Assembly (NCBI GenBank): GCA_944392975.1 | Contig: CALXYN010000019.1 | Location: 1 to 36,843, forward strand | Direction: 5' to 3' | From: an uncultured Spirochaetaceae bacterium | Lineage (GTDB): Bacteria > Spirochaetota > Spirochaetia > Sphaerochaetales > Sphaerochaetaceae | Length of the DNA stretch: 36,843 nucleotides | Part shown: piece after piece, positions 15,638-23,665 of the stretch | Layout: each line of letters begins with the position of its first letter | Numbering within the stretch: the first letter of the stretch is position 1 | Program-made: the position numbers and the translations under genes | Notes under the pieces: model-generated | Told to the model about the DNA's origin: nothing | The model's database searches: none | What the model saw: the letters and a program-made list of their open reading frames with translations, nothing else

Positions 15638-15919
15638 TCATTCTCCAATACCTTCTCTTGCCTGACGGATCTCCTCATCAATCTCTTCCATACTCATATC
15701 CTGTACTCTGTTTCTCTTTGCTGATTGACGAAGAGCATTGAAAGCAACCATTCCATTGTTCTCAGATCTGATTTCAAATGGTATTCGACGCTCCCTGACA
15801 ACGGCCTTTGCGAAGATATTTATTGCTGTTGTTGAGGACATTCCGAAATCCTCGCAAATGGAATCGAATTCCTTCTTAAGATCGCTGTCCATTCTGATAC
15901 TGTATGTAGACTGGGACAT
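15638..15919 (-). CDS. RelB/DinJ-type antitoxin without an adjacent toxin
   Basis: A 93-residue protein with the RelB/DinJ pattern. An N-terminal ribbon-helix-helix (YSIRMDSDLKKEFDSICEDF, then GMSSTTAINIFAKAVVRE) is followed by RRIPFEI and an acidic tail. Such proteins bind DNA as dimers, repress their own operon and neutralise a RelE or YafQ mRNA-cleaving toxin. AAGGAGG lies 6-7 nt before the ATG. The 200 nt downstream hold no intact toxin gene, so it may be an orphan antitoxin, act against a toxin elsewhere, or be a leftover of a decayed module. Confidence 0.85.
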   Translation of the reverse strand: MSQSTYSIRMDSDLKKEFDSICEDFGMSSTTAINIFAKAVVRERRIPFEIRSENNGMVAFNALRQSAKRNRVQDMSMEEIDEEIRQAREGIGE

Positions 15920-15938
15920 TTTATGCCTCCTTATAGAA

Positions 15939-15966
15939 AATATATTGCAAATTACATAAAAATCAA
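15939..15966 (-). promoter_or_regulatory. Promoter of the RelB-type antitoxin gene
   Basis: On the minus strand TTGATT (15961-15966) and TATATT (15939-15944) are 16 bp apart. The predicted start near 15932 gives a short leader carrying AAGGAGG. Confidence 0.5.
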
Positions 15967-16011
15967 TAAAAACGGGCTGAAGACCAGCTCAAGATATCAT
16001 GAGGGAATGAA

Positions 16012-16236
16012 TTATTCCGGCTCTTCGACCAAAATATCAATATCAAAGTATATACCCATACCCTGCTGAATGCCCCCAGTAATGGATTGCCATATGGGCC
16101 GCATCTTCAAAAAAGATACCTTCCCAAGCCATACTTTTTCCAAAAGCACATCATTATTGAGAGATGCAAAAATCCATCCACAGAGCCTGTGATAGCCTCG
16201 CAACCTGCTATCTGTTTGACCATATACAGCCTCCAA
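16012..16236 (-). CDS. Unrecognised short ORF, possibly a gene fragment
   Basis: A 74-codon frame on the minus strand in an otherwise gene-poor, AT-richer stretch (15967-16347). It ends FDIDILVEEPE, which reads like a true acidic C-terminus, and has coding-like content (VWLGKVSFLKMRPIWQ). The only start codon is a TTG without a ribosome site. Another frame overlaps its N-terminal half (16107-16292) and might represent the upstream part across a frameshift. I do not recognise a family. It may be the 3' end of a decayed gene, or chance. Confidence 0.25.
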   Translation of the reverse strand: MEAVYGQTDSRLRGYHRLCGWIFASLNNDVLLEKVWLGKVSFLKMRPIWQSITGGIQQGMGIYFDIDILVEEPE

Positions 16237-16362
16237 CCATGATCAAACTGCCTAATACTTATTTTCAATGATATTTCATGTCTGAAAGCCATCTTGATAA
16301 AACTGATTGCACAGTCTTATGACTGAAAACAAGGAGTATTTTTCTGCTATTATTTAAGCAAG

Positions 16363-17832
16363 ATGGAAAGAAGCTATATCGCCATAGACTTAAAATCTTT
16401 CTATGCCTCTGTGGAATGCAGAGAGATGGGACTCGACCCATTGGATGCACTTCTTGTAGTTGCTGATGAAAGCCGGACTGACAAGACCATTTGTCTTGCC
16501 GTCTCTCCTGCATTGAAAGCCTATGGCCTTCCTGGTCGCTGTCGCCTTTTTGAAGTAAAAGAGAAAATAAGAAGCGTGAATTTAATCAGGGAGAAAGCAG
16601 CTCCAGGAAGAAGATTAAAAGGTGCTTCAAAAAGCCGTAAGGAACTAGAGGCAAATCCATCTCTCAGCCTTGATTTCATCACTGCTAAACCAAGGATGTC
16701 TCATTACATCAAATGCAGTTCTGAAATCTACCGCATCTATCTCAAATATATAGCTCCGGAAGATATCCACGTATACTCAATCGATGAGGTTTTCATAGAT
16801 GCAACTGAATATATGAAACTTTATGGACTTTCCGCCAAAGAGCTTGCCATGAAACTCATTCTTGAGGTGCTTGAGAAGACAGGAATCACAGCCACTGCCG
16901 GAATCGGAGAGAATCTGTACCTTGCAAAGATTGCAATGGACATAATGGCCAAACATATAGCAGCAGATAAAAATGGAGTGAGGATTGCAGAGCTTGATGA
17001 AATGAGTTACAGGGAAAAACTCTGGGAACACCGTCCGTTAACTGATTTCTGGCGCGTCGGACACGGATATGCAGAAAAACTAGAAGCCCACAGGCTCTAT
17101 ACCATGGGAGATATCGCAAGATGCTCAGAACGGAATGAGGAACTTCTCTACCGGCTTTTCGGTGTGAATGCTGAATTGCTTATTGATCATGCCTGGGGAT
17201 GGGAACCATGTACCATGGAAGATATAAAATTGTATAAGCCGAGTTCCAACAGCATCGGATCAGGACAGGTATTACAATGTCCATACACATTTGACAAGGC
17301 ACGTACTATCGTGATTGAGATGGCGGATTCATTAGCGCTCGATCTCGTAGAGAGAAGACTTGCTACCACTCAGCTTGTACTTGCTGTCGGTTATGATAAA
17401 GAGAATATGGATAATGATTATCAAGGGGAAATAAAGACTGATCACTACGGCCGGAAAGTACCTAAAGGCGCACATGGCTCATATAATTTCTCAACTCTGA
17501 CATCATCCTCAAAGGATATAATCAAAGGAGCACTTTCCATATTCAAGGACAAGGTCAATCCAGCGCTTTTCATCAGGCGCATCTATATAACAGCATCAGA
17601 TGTAATCGATGAAAGAGCATGTGACTATCTGCAGATGGATTTGTTTGAAACCCCAGATGAAGAACAGCAGAAAAAACAGAAAGAGGAGAAGGAAAAGGAA
17701 AGAAGGCTGCAGGATGCGACAATAAGCATTAAGAAGAAGTATGGGAAGAATGCACTCCTGAAGGGCATAAGCTTCACAGAAGGAGCAACAGGAAAGGAAC
17801 GGAATCGGCAGATCGGAGGACATAACGCATGA
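16363..17832 (+). CDS. Y-family DNA polymerase (UmuC/UvrX-like)
   Basis: A 489-residue translesion polymerase. The palm carboxylates are visible in IAIDLKSFYASVE (residues 6-18) and YSIDEVFID (near 140). The thumb and little-finger regions follow. Near residues 422-427 the sequence QMDLF matches the sliding-clamp binding motif, followed by a Lys/Glu-rich segment and a C-terminal RNRQIGGHNA tail typical of the Gram-positive UvrX/UmuC-like branch. It should bypass damaged template bases with low fidelity. TGC-TATTAT (an extended -10 at 16348-16353) ends 9 nt before the ATG; AAGGAG is 27 nt away, too far for translation. I see no convincing LexA box. It overlaps the YolD-like gene by 4 nt. Confidence 0.93.
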   Translation: MERSYIAIDLKSFYASVECREMGLDPLDALLVVADESRTDKTICLAVSPALKAYGLPGRCRLFEVKEKIRSVNLIREKAAPGRRLKGASKSRKELEANPSLSLDFITAKPRMSHYIKCSSEIYRIYLKYIAPEDIHVYSIDEVFIDATEYMKLYGLSAKELAMKLILEVLEKTGITATAGIGENLYLAKIAMDIMAKHIAADKNGVRIAELDEMSYREKLWEHRPLTDFWRVGHGYAEKLEAHRLYTMGDIARCSERNEELLYRLFGVNAELLIDHAWGWEPCTMEDIKLYKPSSNSIGSGQVLQCPYTFDKARTIVIEMADSLALDLVERRLATTQLVLAVGYDKENMDNDYQGEIKTDHYGRKVPKGAHGSYNFSTLTSSSKDIIKGALSIFKDKVNPALFIRRIYITASDVIDERACDYLQMDLFETPDEEQQKKQKEEKEKERRLQDATISIKKKYGKNALLKGISFTEGATGKERNRQIGGHNA

Positions 17833-18233
17833 AATATGATGACATCATCAATCATAAGCATCACGAATCACTACGCCACCCGAGGATGCCTCGCATCAAC
17901 AGAGCCGCTCAGTTTGCTCCATTTGCAGCTCTTACAGGATATGAAAGTGCAATAGAAGAAGCTGGACGTCTTACTGAATCCAAGATAATCCTTGAAGAAG
18001 GCGCAAAAGTGGAACTGGATGAGGAACTCAGGAAACTTATTGAGTCTGATATGATGGCTGAAGCAGAAATAACCTACTTCATCCCTGATGATGTTAAGGA
18101 AGGGGGACATTTTGCTCTTTTCAAAGGAAAAATTAAAAACATTGATGAAATGAGCGGAGAACTCATTTCAAAGAATGGTATACGAATAAAGCTGGAAAGC
18201 ATAACCAAAATAAAAATAAATAATCCGAATTAG
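17829..18233 (+). CDS. YolD-like family protein
   Basis: A 134-residue protein with the YolD signature near the N-terminus: HPRMPRINRAAQFAPFAALT followed by GYESAIEEAGRLT. YolD-like proteins are usually encoded directly next to Y-family polymerases in Gram-positive bacteria and their mobile elements and are thought to be functional partners or analogues of UmuD. The start overlaps the polymerase stop (ATGA), so the two are co-translated. The C-terminal half has a beta-rich part (HFALFKGKIKNIDEMSGELI). The exact biochemical role is unknown. Confidence 0.9.
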   Translation: MKYDDIINHKHHESLRHPRMPRINRAAQFAPFAALTGYESAIEEAGRLTESKIILEEGAKVELDEELRKLIESDMMAEAEITYFIPDDVKEGGHFALFKGKIKNIDEMSGELISKNGIRIKLESITKIKINNPN

Positions 18234-18322
18234 GATTTATAAAATTTATTAAAATAGTACAAAACATAATCAAACGGATTACCAAAGCAATATATTTTAC
18301 ATAATCAGAATTTCTGTCATTA

Positions 18323-18351
18323 TTGACACTTATACGCATTGGTGTTAATAA
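18323..18351 (+). promoter_or_regulatory. Promoter of the alcohol dehydrogenase gene
   Basis: A perfect TTGACA (18323-18328) and TAATAA (18346-18351) are 17 bp apart. The predicted start near 18358 leaves a leader of about 13 nt with GAGG before the ATG at 18371. Confidence 0.55.
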
Positions 18352-18370
18352 AAAAATTGAGGATAGAAGC

Positions 18371-19591
18371 ATGAATCTGGCAAAGAGAATATATTGCAGG
18401 GTTTTTCAGAAAGCATTCAGAATCGCAATACCTTTCCTTCCATATAGGAAACCGGAGATTCTTAATGGCATCTCCGAGCTCCCATCGCTTTTCAAGAGTA
18501 AGGGCATTAAGAGAGTTCTTCTTGTTACAGACAAGGGAATCAGGGGGATGGGGCTTACAAAAAAACTTGAAGAGCTGATGGAAGAAAATGGCATTTCTCT
18601 CGCTATATACGATTCAACTGTCGCAAATCCTACAACCGATAATGTCGAGGAAGCCAGACGCCTTTTCCTCTCCTCCTCTTCAGAAGCCATTATTGGCTTT
18701 GGCGGTGGCTCCTCGATAGATGCGGCAAAAGCAGTTGGTGCACGTGTTGCATATCCCAAGAAACCTCTTGAGAAGATGGAAGGAATACTCAAAGTTTTGA
18801 GAAAAATCCCACTTTTAATTGCAATCCCGACAACAGCAGGAACAGGAAGCGAGACAACACTTGCGTCTGTCATCGTAGACAGCAAGACAAGACACAAATA
18901 TCCTATCAATTCCTTTCCACTAATACCCCGCTATGCAGTTCTTGACCCGGAGGTCACGAAATCATTGCCTCCATCGCTGACTGCTTCTACGGGTCTTGAT
19001 GCATTGACGCATGCTGTAGAGGCATACATTGGCGGATCAACAACAAAGGAAACAAGAGAGAACGCAAAGGAAGCAGTACGTCTTATCTTCTCATCACTTC
19101 AGACAGCATATCATGATGGCAGCAATATGGGAGCAAGGAAGAACATGCTCCATGCAGCATTCCTTGCAGGAGCGGCCTTTACTGTCTCCTACGTCGGCTA
19201 TGTGCATGCCGTGGCACATTCCCTGGGAGGCAAGTACAATGTCCCCCACGGGCTTGCTAATGCCATTTTGCTTCCCTACGTACTTGAAAAATATGGGAAA
19301 AGCGCAGAGAGGAAACTTGCAGAGCTTGCAGATGTCATAGGTCTTAAAGGAAAGGACAACGAAGAAAAAGCAAGCGCATTCATTGAAGCGATAAAGGCAA
19401 TGGAACGGGATATGAAAATACCAGAGAAAATTCAGGGAATACGAAAGGAAGATATTCCAGAGCTCTCAGCTTATGCTGCAAAAGAAGCCAATCCTCTCTA
19501 TCCAGTACCGATGCTGATGAATGCAAATGAACTTGGAGAATTCTACTACGATGTGCTCGATGAGAAGGCAAAAATAGCAACAACGGCTTAA
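18371..19591 (+). CDS. Iron-containing alcohol dehydrogenase (group III)
   Basis: A 406-residue NAD(P)-dependent dehydrogenase of the Fe-ADH/YqhD/butanol dehydrogenase group. It interconverts an aldehyde and an alcohol, probably in fermentation. The nucleotide-binding GFGGGSSIDAAKAVG lies near residues 112-127. The metal ligands are in DALTHAVEAY and HAVAHSLGGKYNVPHGLANA. I start at the ATG at 18371, which has GAGG 8 nt upstream; an in-frame TTG at 18323 falls inside the -35 box. The last 10 residues are hydrophilic. A strong intrinsic terminator follows the stop. The physiological substrate cannot be told from sequence. Confidence 0.93.
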   Translation: MNLAKRIYCRVFQKAFRIAIPFLPYRKPEILNGISELPSLFKSKGIKRVLLVTDKGIRGMGLTKKLEELMEENGISLAIYDSTVANPTTDNVEEARRLFLSSSSEAIIGFGGGSSIDAAKAVGARVAYPKKPLEKMEGILKVLRKIPLLIAIPTTAGTGSETTLASVIVDSKTRHKYPINSFPLIPRYAVLDPEVTKSLPPSLTASTGLDALTHAVEAYIGGSTTKETRENAKEAVRLIFSSLQTAYHDGSNMGARKNMLHAAFLAGAAFTVSYVGYVHAVAHSLGGKYNVPHGLANAILLPYVLEKYGKSAERKLAELADVIGLKGKDNEEKASAFIEAIKAMERDMKIPEKIQGIRKEDIPELSAYAAKEANPLYPVPMLMNANELGEFYYDVLDEKAKIATTA

Positions 19592-19613
19592 TCATCCCAG
19601 CTTACAAAATCTG

Positions 19614-19645
19614 AAACCGCAGTTTCTAGCTGCGGTTTTCTTTTT
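19614..19645 (+). terminator. Intrinsic terminator after the alcohol dehydrogenase gene
   Basis: Stem AAACCGCAG (19614-19622) pairs with CTGCGGTTT (19630-19638) over 9 bp, with a 7-nt loop and the tail TCTTTTT. This is the clearest intrinsic terminator in the window. Confidence 0.9.
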
Positions 19646-19754
19646 ATAATACAAGCAAATAGAAATAATCAGCATCCATTATTATATGTAAAAGCATTTT
19701 CCAATAGCAAACACTGCAACAATAATGCTAAAATCGGGGAACAGGAGAAAAATA

Positions 19755-20297
19755 GTGAAAAAGAAAGCAGTTCAGGGAATTGTAATTCTGATTGTGGTCA
19801 TTCTCATTGCAGCAGTATTCATAGCCAAAAGAACATCCTCTGGAGACATTGCCTCGCTTCAGGAAACAATCGATGCCAATGCAACGTCTCTCCAAAGTAA
19901 TCGGCCATCTCTTGAGATCACGAATTTCTCCGGAGAGGAAATCAAGACAAATGAAAAGCCTCTCATCATCGTCATGGGTGAAAGCTGGTGCCAGCCCTGC
20001 ATGAGGATGATACCAGACCTGACAGAACTCAACAGGACCGTGGAGGATGTTGAGATACGGTACATGGATCTTGAGAAGAATGAAGTAGCCTTCCAGTATT
20101 TCCCAATCAGGGTAACGCCTACAATCGCGGTATTCGAACCGGAAGGAAAGCCATTCACTCCACCAGAGGATTCAACGATAGACTATATTCTCTATACATA
20201 TCGCGACAACGGCGAGCACGCCATGACAATACACGAAGGTTATCTTACAAGGGAACAGCTTGAAACCATGATTGAGGATTTGCGAAATGCTGGATAA
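19755..20297 (+). CDS. Membrane-anchored thioredoxin-like protein
   Basis: A 180-residue protein with a basic N-terminus, one hydrophobic helix at about 8-24 (signal anchor), and an extracytoplasmic thioredoxin fold. The active site is ESWCQPCMRM with Cys79 and Cys82, and VTPTIAVF provides the cis-Pro. It should reduce disulfides outside the cytoplasmic membrane, fed by the CcdA-type protein encoded next. I start at the GTG at 19755 because AGGAGA lies 6 nt upstream. An ATG at 19725 has no ribosome site and would add charged residues. It overlaps the next gene by 11 nt. Confidence 0.88.
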   Translation: MKKKAVQGIVILIVVILIAAVFIAKRTSSGDIASLQETIDANATSLQSNRPSLEITNFSGEEIKTNEKPLIIVMGESWCQPCMRMIPDLTELNRTVEDVEIRYMDLEKNEVAFQYFPIRVTPTIAVFEPEGKPFTPPEDSTIDYILYTYRDNGEHAMTIHEGYLTREQLETMIEDLRNAG

Positions 20298-20973
20298 TCT
20301 CCTCGTATCATTATCTGAAAGCATCCAGATAGGCACCTGGCTTTCACCTGTCATCGCTCTTGTAGCAGGAATCATAACATCCCTAACTCCTTGCGCGCTT
20401 TCACAGATTCCGCTTGTCCTTGGCTACGTTGGAAAAGAAGCTTCGCCCAGAAAGGCCTTCAGGCTGTCACTTGTATATGCGCTTGGCAATGCTATCACTT
20501 TCACGGCATTCGGTGTTGCAGCAGCCATGCTGGGAACACTTATCGGCAACGCTGGAAGATGGTGGTATCTCGTACTCGGTATTCTGATGATCCTCATGGC
20601 CCTTCAGATGTGGGAAATTATCAACATTATTCCTTCAACATACCTTGCATCGATCAATCGTAGGAGAGGTTACATCGGGGCATTTGCGGCAGGCGTGCTT
20701 GGCGGAGTATTTTCCTCCCCATGCTCGACGCCGATGCTGGTCGCGCTTTTATCAATTGCGGCCTCAGAAGGAGGAGCTATAAGAGGAGGATTCCTGCTTC
20801 TTCTCTATTCAATCGGCTGCACGGCCCTCGCTGTAGTCTTCGGCTCATCCCCATCCCTGATAAGAAAACTCGGCGCAAAGCCGTCATTCAGGATGGTCGG
20901 AAGGATACTGAACATAATTCTTGGCGTGCTTGTCCTTGCCATAGGACTTTATATGCTTTATCTCGCTTTCTGA
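20287..20973 (+). CDS. CcdA/DsbD-type transmembrane thiol electron carrier
   Basis: A 228-residue membrane protein with six predicted helices. It has the two conserved redox Cys of the CcdA family in SLTPCALSQIP and SSPCSTPML. These carry reducing power from cytoplasmic thioredoxin across the membrane to an outer partner, here most likely the thioredoxin-like protein encoded directly upstream. The ATG at 20287 lies inside the last codons of that gene, with GAGG 9 nt before it, so translation is coupled. The 3' end overlaps the convergent unknown gene by 16 bp. Purpose could be cytochrome c maturation, methionine sulfoxide repair or general disulfide reduction; nothing nearby decides. Confidence 0.9.
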   Translation: MLDNLLVSLSESIQIGTWLSPVIALVAGIITSLTPCALSQIPLVLGYVGKEASPRKAFRLSLVYALGNAITFTAFGVAAAMLGTLIGNAGRWWYLVLGILMILMALQMWEIINIIPSTYLASINRRRGYIGAFAAGVLGGVFSSPCSTPMLVALLSIAASEGGAIRGGFLLLLYSIGCTALAVVFGSSPSLIRKLGAKPSFRMVGRILNIILGVLVLAIGLYMLYLAF

Positions 20974-21419
20974 ACCAGCACAGGCTCTGCAATCTCATCA
21001 ACTGTATCCAGTGCTACAGAAAGCAGGAAGCGGATAATCTCTTCCTCATCATTCACACCTTGATAGACTCCGAGGCTTTCCTTTTCACCTTCGCCATAAA
21101 GGGAAATCTTGGGTTCTCCATAAAAACCTTTGACACCATACTCCTCCTGCAACTCTCGTAGAGGAATGCCAATCATTGGAGACATTGTTCTCAAATCATC
21201 GCGTTCGATGGATACAGCGAAGATATACCGGCCATTGAAATGCACAGTAAGGGAGTACGGAGAGGCAATCACAACATCAGACCCCATAAGCTCTGCATTT
21301 CTGTGATAACGCATCTCTAGTCCACCTGCTGTATAAACCCTCACAACAGCACTGTCAGGATTGGGAATCGTAGGGAATGTCATTTCAATATCCATTGCTT
21401 CATTTCTATCAAGAATCAT
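20958..21419 (-). CDS. Protein of unknown function, third gene of the lipase-BrkB operon
   Basis: A 153-residue soluble protein that I do not recognise. It has no signal peptide or membrane segment. The first 80 residues alternate short beta-type stretches (AVVRVYTAGGLEMRYHRN, SLTVHFNGRYIFAVSIE), and the C-terminus has a helix-like segment (EEIIRFLLSVALDTVDEI). Its ATG overlaps the BrkB-type stop and follows GGAG by 5 nt, so it is translated with that gene. It overlaps ccdA tail to tail by 16 bp. Confidence 0.75.
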   Translation of the reverse strand: MILDRNEAMDIEMTFPTIPNPDSAVVRVYTAGGLEMRYHRNAELMGSDVVIASPYSLTVHFNGRYIFAVSIERDDLRTMSPMIGIPLRELQEEYGVKGFYGEPKISLYGEGEKESLGVYQGVNDEEEIIRFLLSVALDTVDEIAEPVLVQKAR

Positions 21420-22660
21420 ACTCGCTCCAAAAGGTTCTCCACAGTGATGGAACCGGTATCGGCAACACCACGATGGAGGAATTCTGCGGCGACTGCTTCG
21501 CCTATGGTCTCTATCGAATCGTTGTCTGTAGTCCCGAAAAGGGTACTTACGACATCACAGAGTTTTATCTGTTCAAGAGGTCGGGCTGGAACGAATAATG
21601 TTCTTTGCGTATTCACAGCCATCACCATTCCTGCATCCTCAAGATCTGACAAATACTTCGAAAGCCTGTTTCCAGGAATGGCAAGCTTTCGGATAAGCTC
21701 TCTCTGCCCCATTGCACCACCACCTTTCTGATATCTGTCAGCAATCAGCAAGAGAGCATTTACAGCTTCGGAAATCTGCCTGTAAGGAGACTCACTGTTC
21801 CCCATGATAAAGGTCTTATCAGGATTGAACTGATGCACAAAAACCAGTTCAGCAGAGAAGAAGATTGTGAACCATGTCAGATAAAGATAAAGAAGGGCTA
21901 CGAAAATGGAGGCCATCGAACCATAGATGACAGAATAGCTGACCATCATCGAGGCAATCTTACTGAAAACTGCCGTAATGATCATCAACGACAGGATACA
22001 GGTAGTGGCACCTACAGATGCTGACGAGAACTTTATCTTTGAGTTCGGGACTGCATAGAAAAGCAAGAAAATGAGAACCCAGCCAACTGCAAAAATCAGG
22101 AGTGAATAAAGTATGTTTTCAGTAGATTCGCCTCCTATAATAAGGTTTCGGAGCCTACCCCCGACCATTCCCTGAAGTGCAAATACAATTACAACCATGA
22201 AAGCACCGAGAATAAGGAATGTGAGGAACGCAGTGAACCTTCTCACCGTTCCAGAAAAAGAATGGGTCCTGAAAATACTGTTTATCACAATATAAATTTT
22301 GTTAACGAGAAGTATTCCAGTGAAGATGAAAGAGACAAGACCGATGACGCCAAGACTCATTGCATTTGATGAGAACTGCTCAATATAGCTCATCAGTTCA
22401 TGTCCAGTACTTGTACCGAACGTATCCTCAGCAATAAGCCTTATCATATCCATGAAAGGCTGAAGGACACCGAAAGCGGAAAGAAAAGCAAATAGGAACG
22501 TAAGGCATGGAATGATAGCAATAAGTGTGGAATAAACCATGCCAGAGGCCATCATTGAGATGTTGTCACGCATGATACTGCGGAAGGCAAGCGCAAGGGC
22601 CCTGCCATATCGCATTCCCCATTTTCCAAATCGGGAAAAGAAACTGTTTTCCTGCATCAT
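21416..22660 (-). CDS. YihY/BrkB-family inner membrane protein with a C-terminal winged helix-like domain
   Basis: A 414-residue protein. Residues 1 to about 290 hold six or so membrane helices with the family pattern (MMASGMVYSTLIAIIPCLTF, then FTGILLVNKIYIVINSIFR). The C-terminal 120 residues are soluble. The segment MGQRELIRKLAIPGNRLSKY followed by LSDLEDAGMVMAV resembles a winged helix, as in other long YihY proteins. The molecular function of the family is not settled; the old ribonuclease BN label is known to be wrong. Its start overlaps the lipase stop as ATGA. Confidence 0.88.
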   Translation of the reverse strand: MMQENSFFSRFGKWGMRYGRALALAFRSIMRDNISMMASGMVYSTLIAIIPCLTFLFAFLSAFGVLQPFMDMIRLIAEDTFGTSTGHELMSYIEQFSSNAMSLGVIGLVSFIFTGILLVNKIYIVINSIFRTHSFSGTVRRFTAFLTFLILGAFMVVIVFALQGMVGGRLRNLIIGGESTENILYSLLIFAVGWVLIFLLFYAVPNSKIKFSSASVGATTCILSLMIITAVFSKIASMMVSYSVIYGSMASIFVALLYLYLTWFTIFFSAELVFVHQFNPDKTFIMGNSESPYRQISEAVNALLLIADRYQKGGGAMGQRELIRKLAIPGNRLSKYLSDLEDAGMVMAVNTQRTLFVPARPLEQIKLCDVVSTLFGTTDNDSIETIGEAVAAEFLHRGVADTGSITVENLLERV

Positions 22661-23574
22661 TTACCCTCAAGTACTGAACGGATGAAAGCCACGATGCATT
22701 TCATGACGTCATCTCTATCCGTCTCATTGAGTATCTCATGCCTGTCCTTATCAAAGAGACGCAGCGTGATATTCTCAATACCGGCATTCTTATACATTCT
22801 GTATACTTTTCTGACACCTTTTCCATAATCTCCGACAGGATCATCGGTACCGGAGATTATCAGAAGAGGAATATCCTTCCTGATCTGAGCGGCCCTATCT
22901 GCATTATTTGCTGTAAAAGATCCTTCTATTAAATCCGCATAGAACTGCGATGAACAGACAAACCCGCATAGCGGATCCTCATTGTATTTCCTGACTTCTT
23001 CCTTATCCTTCGAAAGCCAGCCAGTTTCTCCTTCTCCGGGAAAATGTTTTGCAAAACTGCCAAATGCAAGACGCTGCATAAACTCATCGGGCATTTTCCC
23101 ACTGCCCTTTCTTGCTCTTCTGGAAGCTATGAAATGGCCGATTCTTCCTACAAGTCCTTGAGAACCTCCTGTTCCGCAGATTATTGCAGCTTTATACGAA
23201 TCCGAGTGATCTGCAAGGCATGTTCTCGCCACAAATGATCCCATTGAATGACCGAAGAGAATGAGAGGAAGGTGCGGATACTCCCGTATGATATATTCAT
23301 CAACAAACCAGGCATCACGGCAGATTCGCTTCCATCCATCAGACTCTGCAAACCAGCCCTTCTCATCCTCCTCTTTTGTAAAACCATGACCTCTGTGATC
23401 CTGAGCATATACTGTCAGACCATTTGAATTCAGGTATTTTGCAAAAGCATCGTATCTGAGACTATGCTCTGCCATACCATGATTGATATGCACCACAGCA
23501 ACTGGGTTTTCTGCTGTCCACACACGAAGAAATATCCTATGCCCATCATCAGTTGTAAGGTATCGTTCTTCCAT
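22657..23574 (-). CDS. Alpha/beta hydrolase, monoacylglycerol lipase-like
   Basis: A 305-residue hydrolase. The oxyanion region HINHGMAEHS, the nucleophile elbow GHSMGS (Ser near 115), the Asp in ISGTDDPVG and the His in DKDRHEILNE form a full catalytic set. The pattern H-G-x-x-E-H, then Y-x-x-D-H-R-G-H-G is that of monoacylglycerol lipase and lysophospholipase L2. It probably cleaves lysophospholipids or monoglycerides in the cytoplasm. I start at the ATG at 23574, with AGGTGG 4 nt upstream. The ATG at 23589 is possible and would have TAATCT 6 nt before it. It heads an operon with the BrkB-type and unknown genes. Confidence 0.88.
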   Translation of the reverse strand: MEERYLTTDDGHRIFLRVWTAENPVAVVHINHGMAEHSLRYDAFAKYLNSNGLTVYAQDHRGHGFTKEEDEKGWFAESDGWKRICRDAWFVDEYIIREYPHLPLILFGHSMGSFVARTCLADHSDSYKAAIICGTGGSQGLVGRIGHFIASRRARKGSGKMPDEFMQRLAFGSFAKHFPGEGETGWLSKDKEEVRKYNEDPLCGFVCSSQFYADLIEGSFTANNADRAAQIRKDIPLLIISGTDDPVGDYGKGVRKVYRMYKNAGIENITLRLFDKDRHEILNETDRDDVMKCIVAFIRSVLEGK

Positions 23575-23592
23575 AGTTCCACCTGCCATACA

Positions 23593-23608
23593 TTAAGATT
23601 AACCTTAA
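23593..23608. promoter_or_regulatory. Inverted repeat in a divergent promoter region
   Basis: TTAAG and CTTAA are separated by ATTAAC between the divergent lipase operon and phosphoesterase gene. It could be an operator, but the arms are short and AT-rich. Confidence 0.25.
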
Positions 23609-23650
23609 GTATGAGTAAAGGAAACCATCCTTGACAGATTTCTTGCCGCT

Positions 23651-23656
23651 TATAAT
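23651..23656 (+). promoter_or_regulatory. -10 box of the phosphoesterase gene, predicted leaderless or nearly so
   Basis: A perfect TATAAT ends 9 nt before the ATG at 23666 and no Shine-Dalgarno is present. TTGACA at 23631-23636 is only 14 bp away; with TAATAC (23653-23658) as the -10 the spacer is 16. Confidence 0.55.
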
Positions 23657-23665
23657 ACTCAGACC

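Noticed and set aside
16330-16340. AAGGAG upstream of the Y-family polymerase as its Shine-Dalgarno
   Set aside because: It lies 27 nt before the ATG, and no start codon in frame is at a usable distance.
18163-18372. A 69-codon hydrophobic frame on the minus strand
   Set aside because: It covers the end of the YolD-like gene and the AT-rich promoter region of the dehydrogenase; the hydrophobicity comes from AT-rich codons and no start site is evident.
19725-19754. A longer N-terminus for the thioredoxin-like protein
   Set aside because: The ATG at 19725 has no Shine-Dalgarno, while the GTG at 19755 has AGGAGA 6 nt upstream and directly precedes the membrane anchor.
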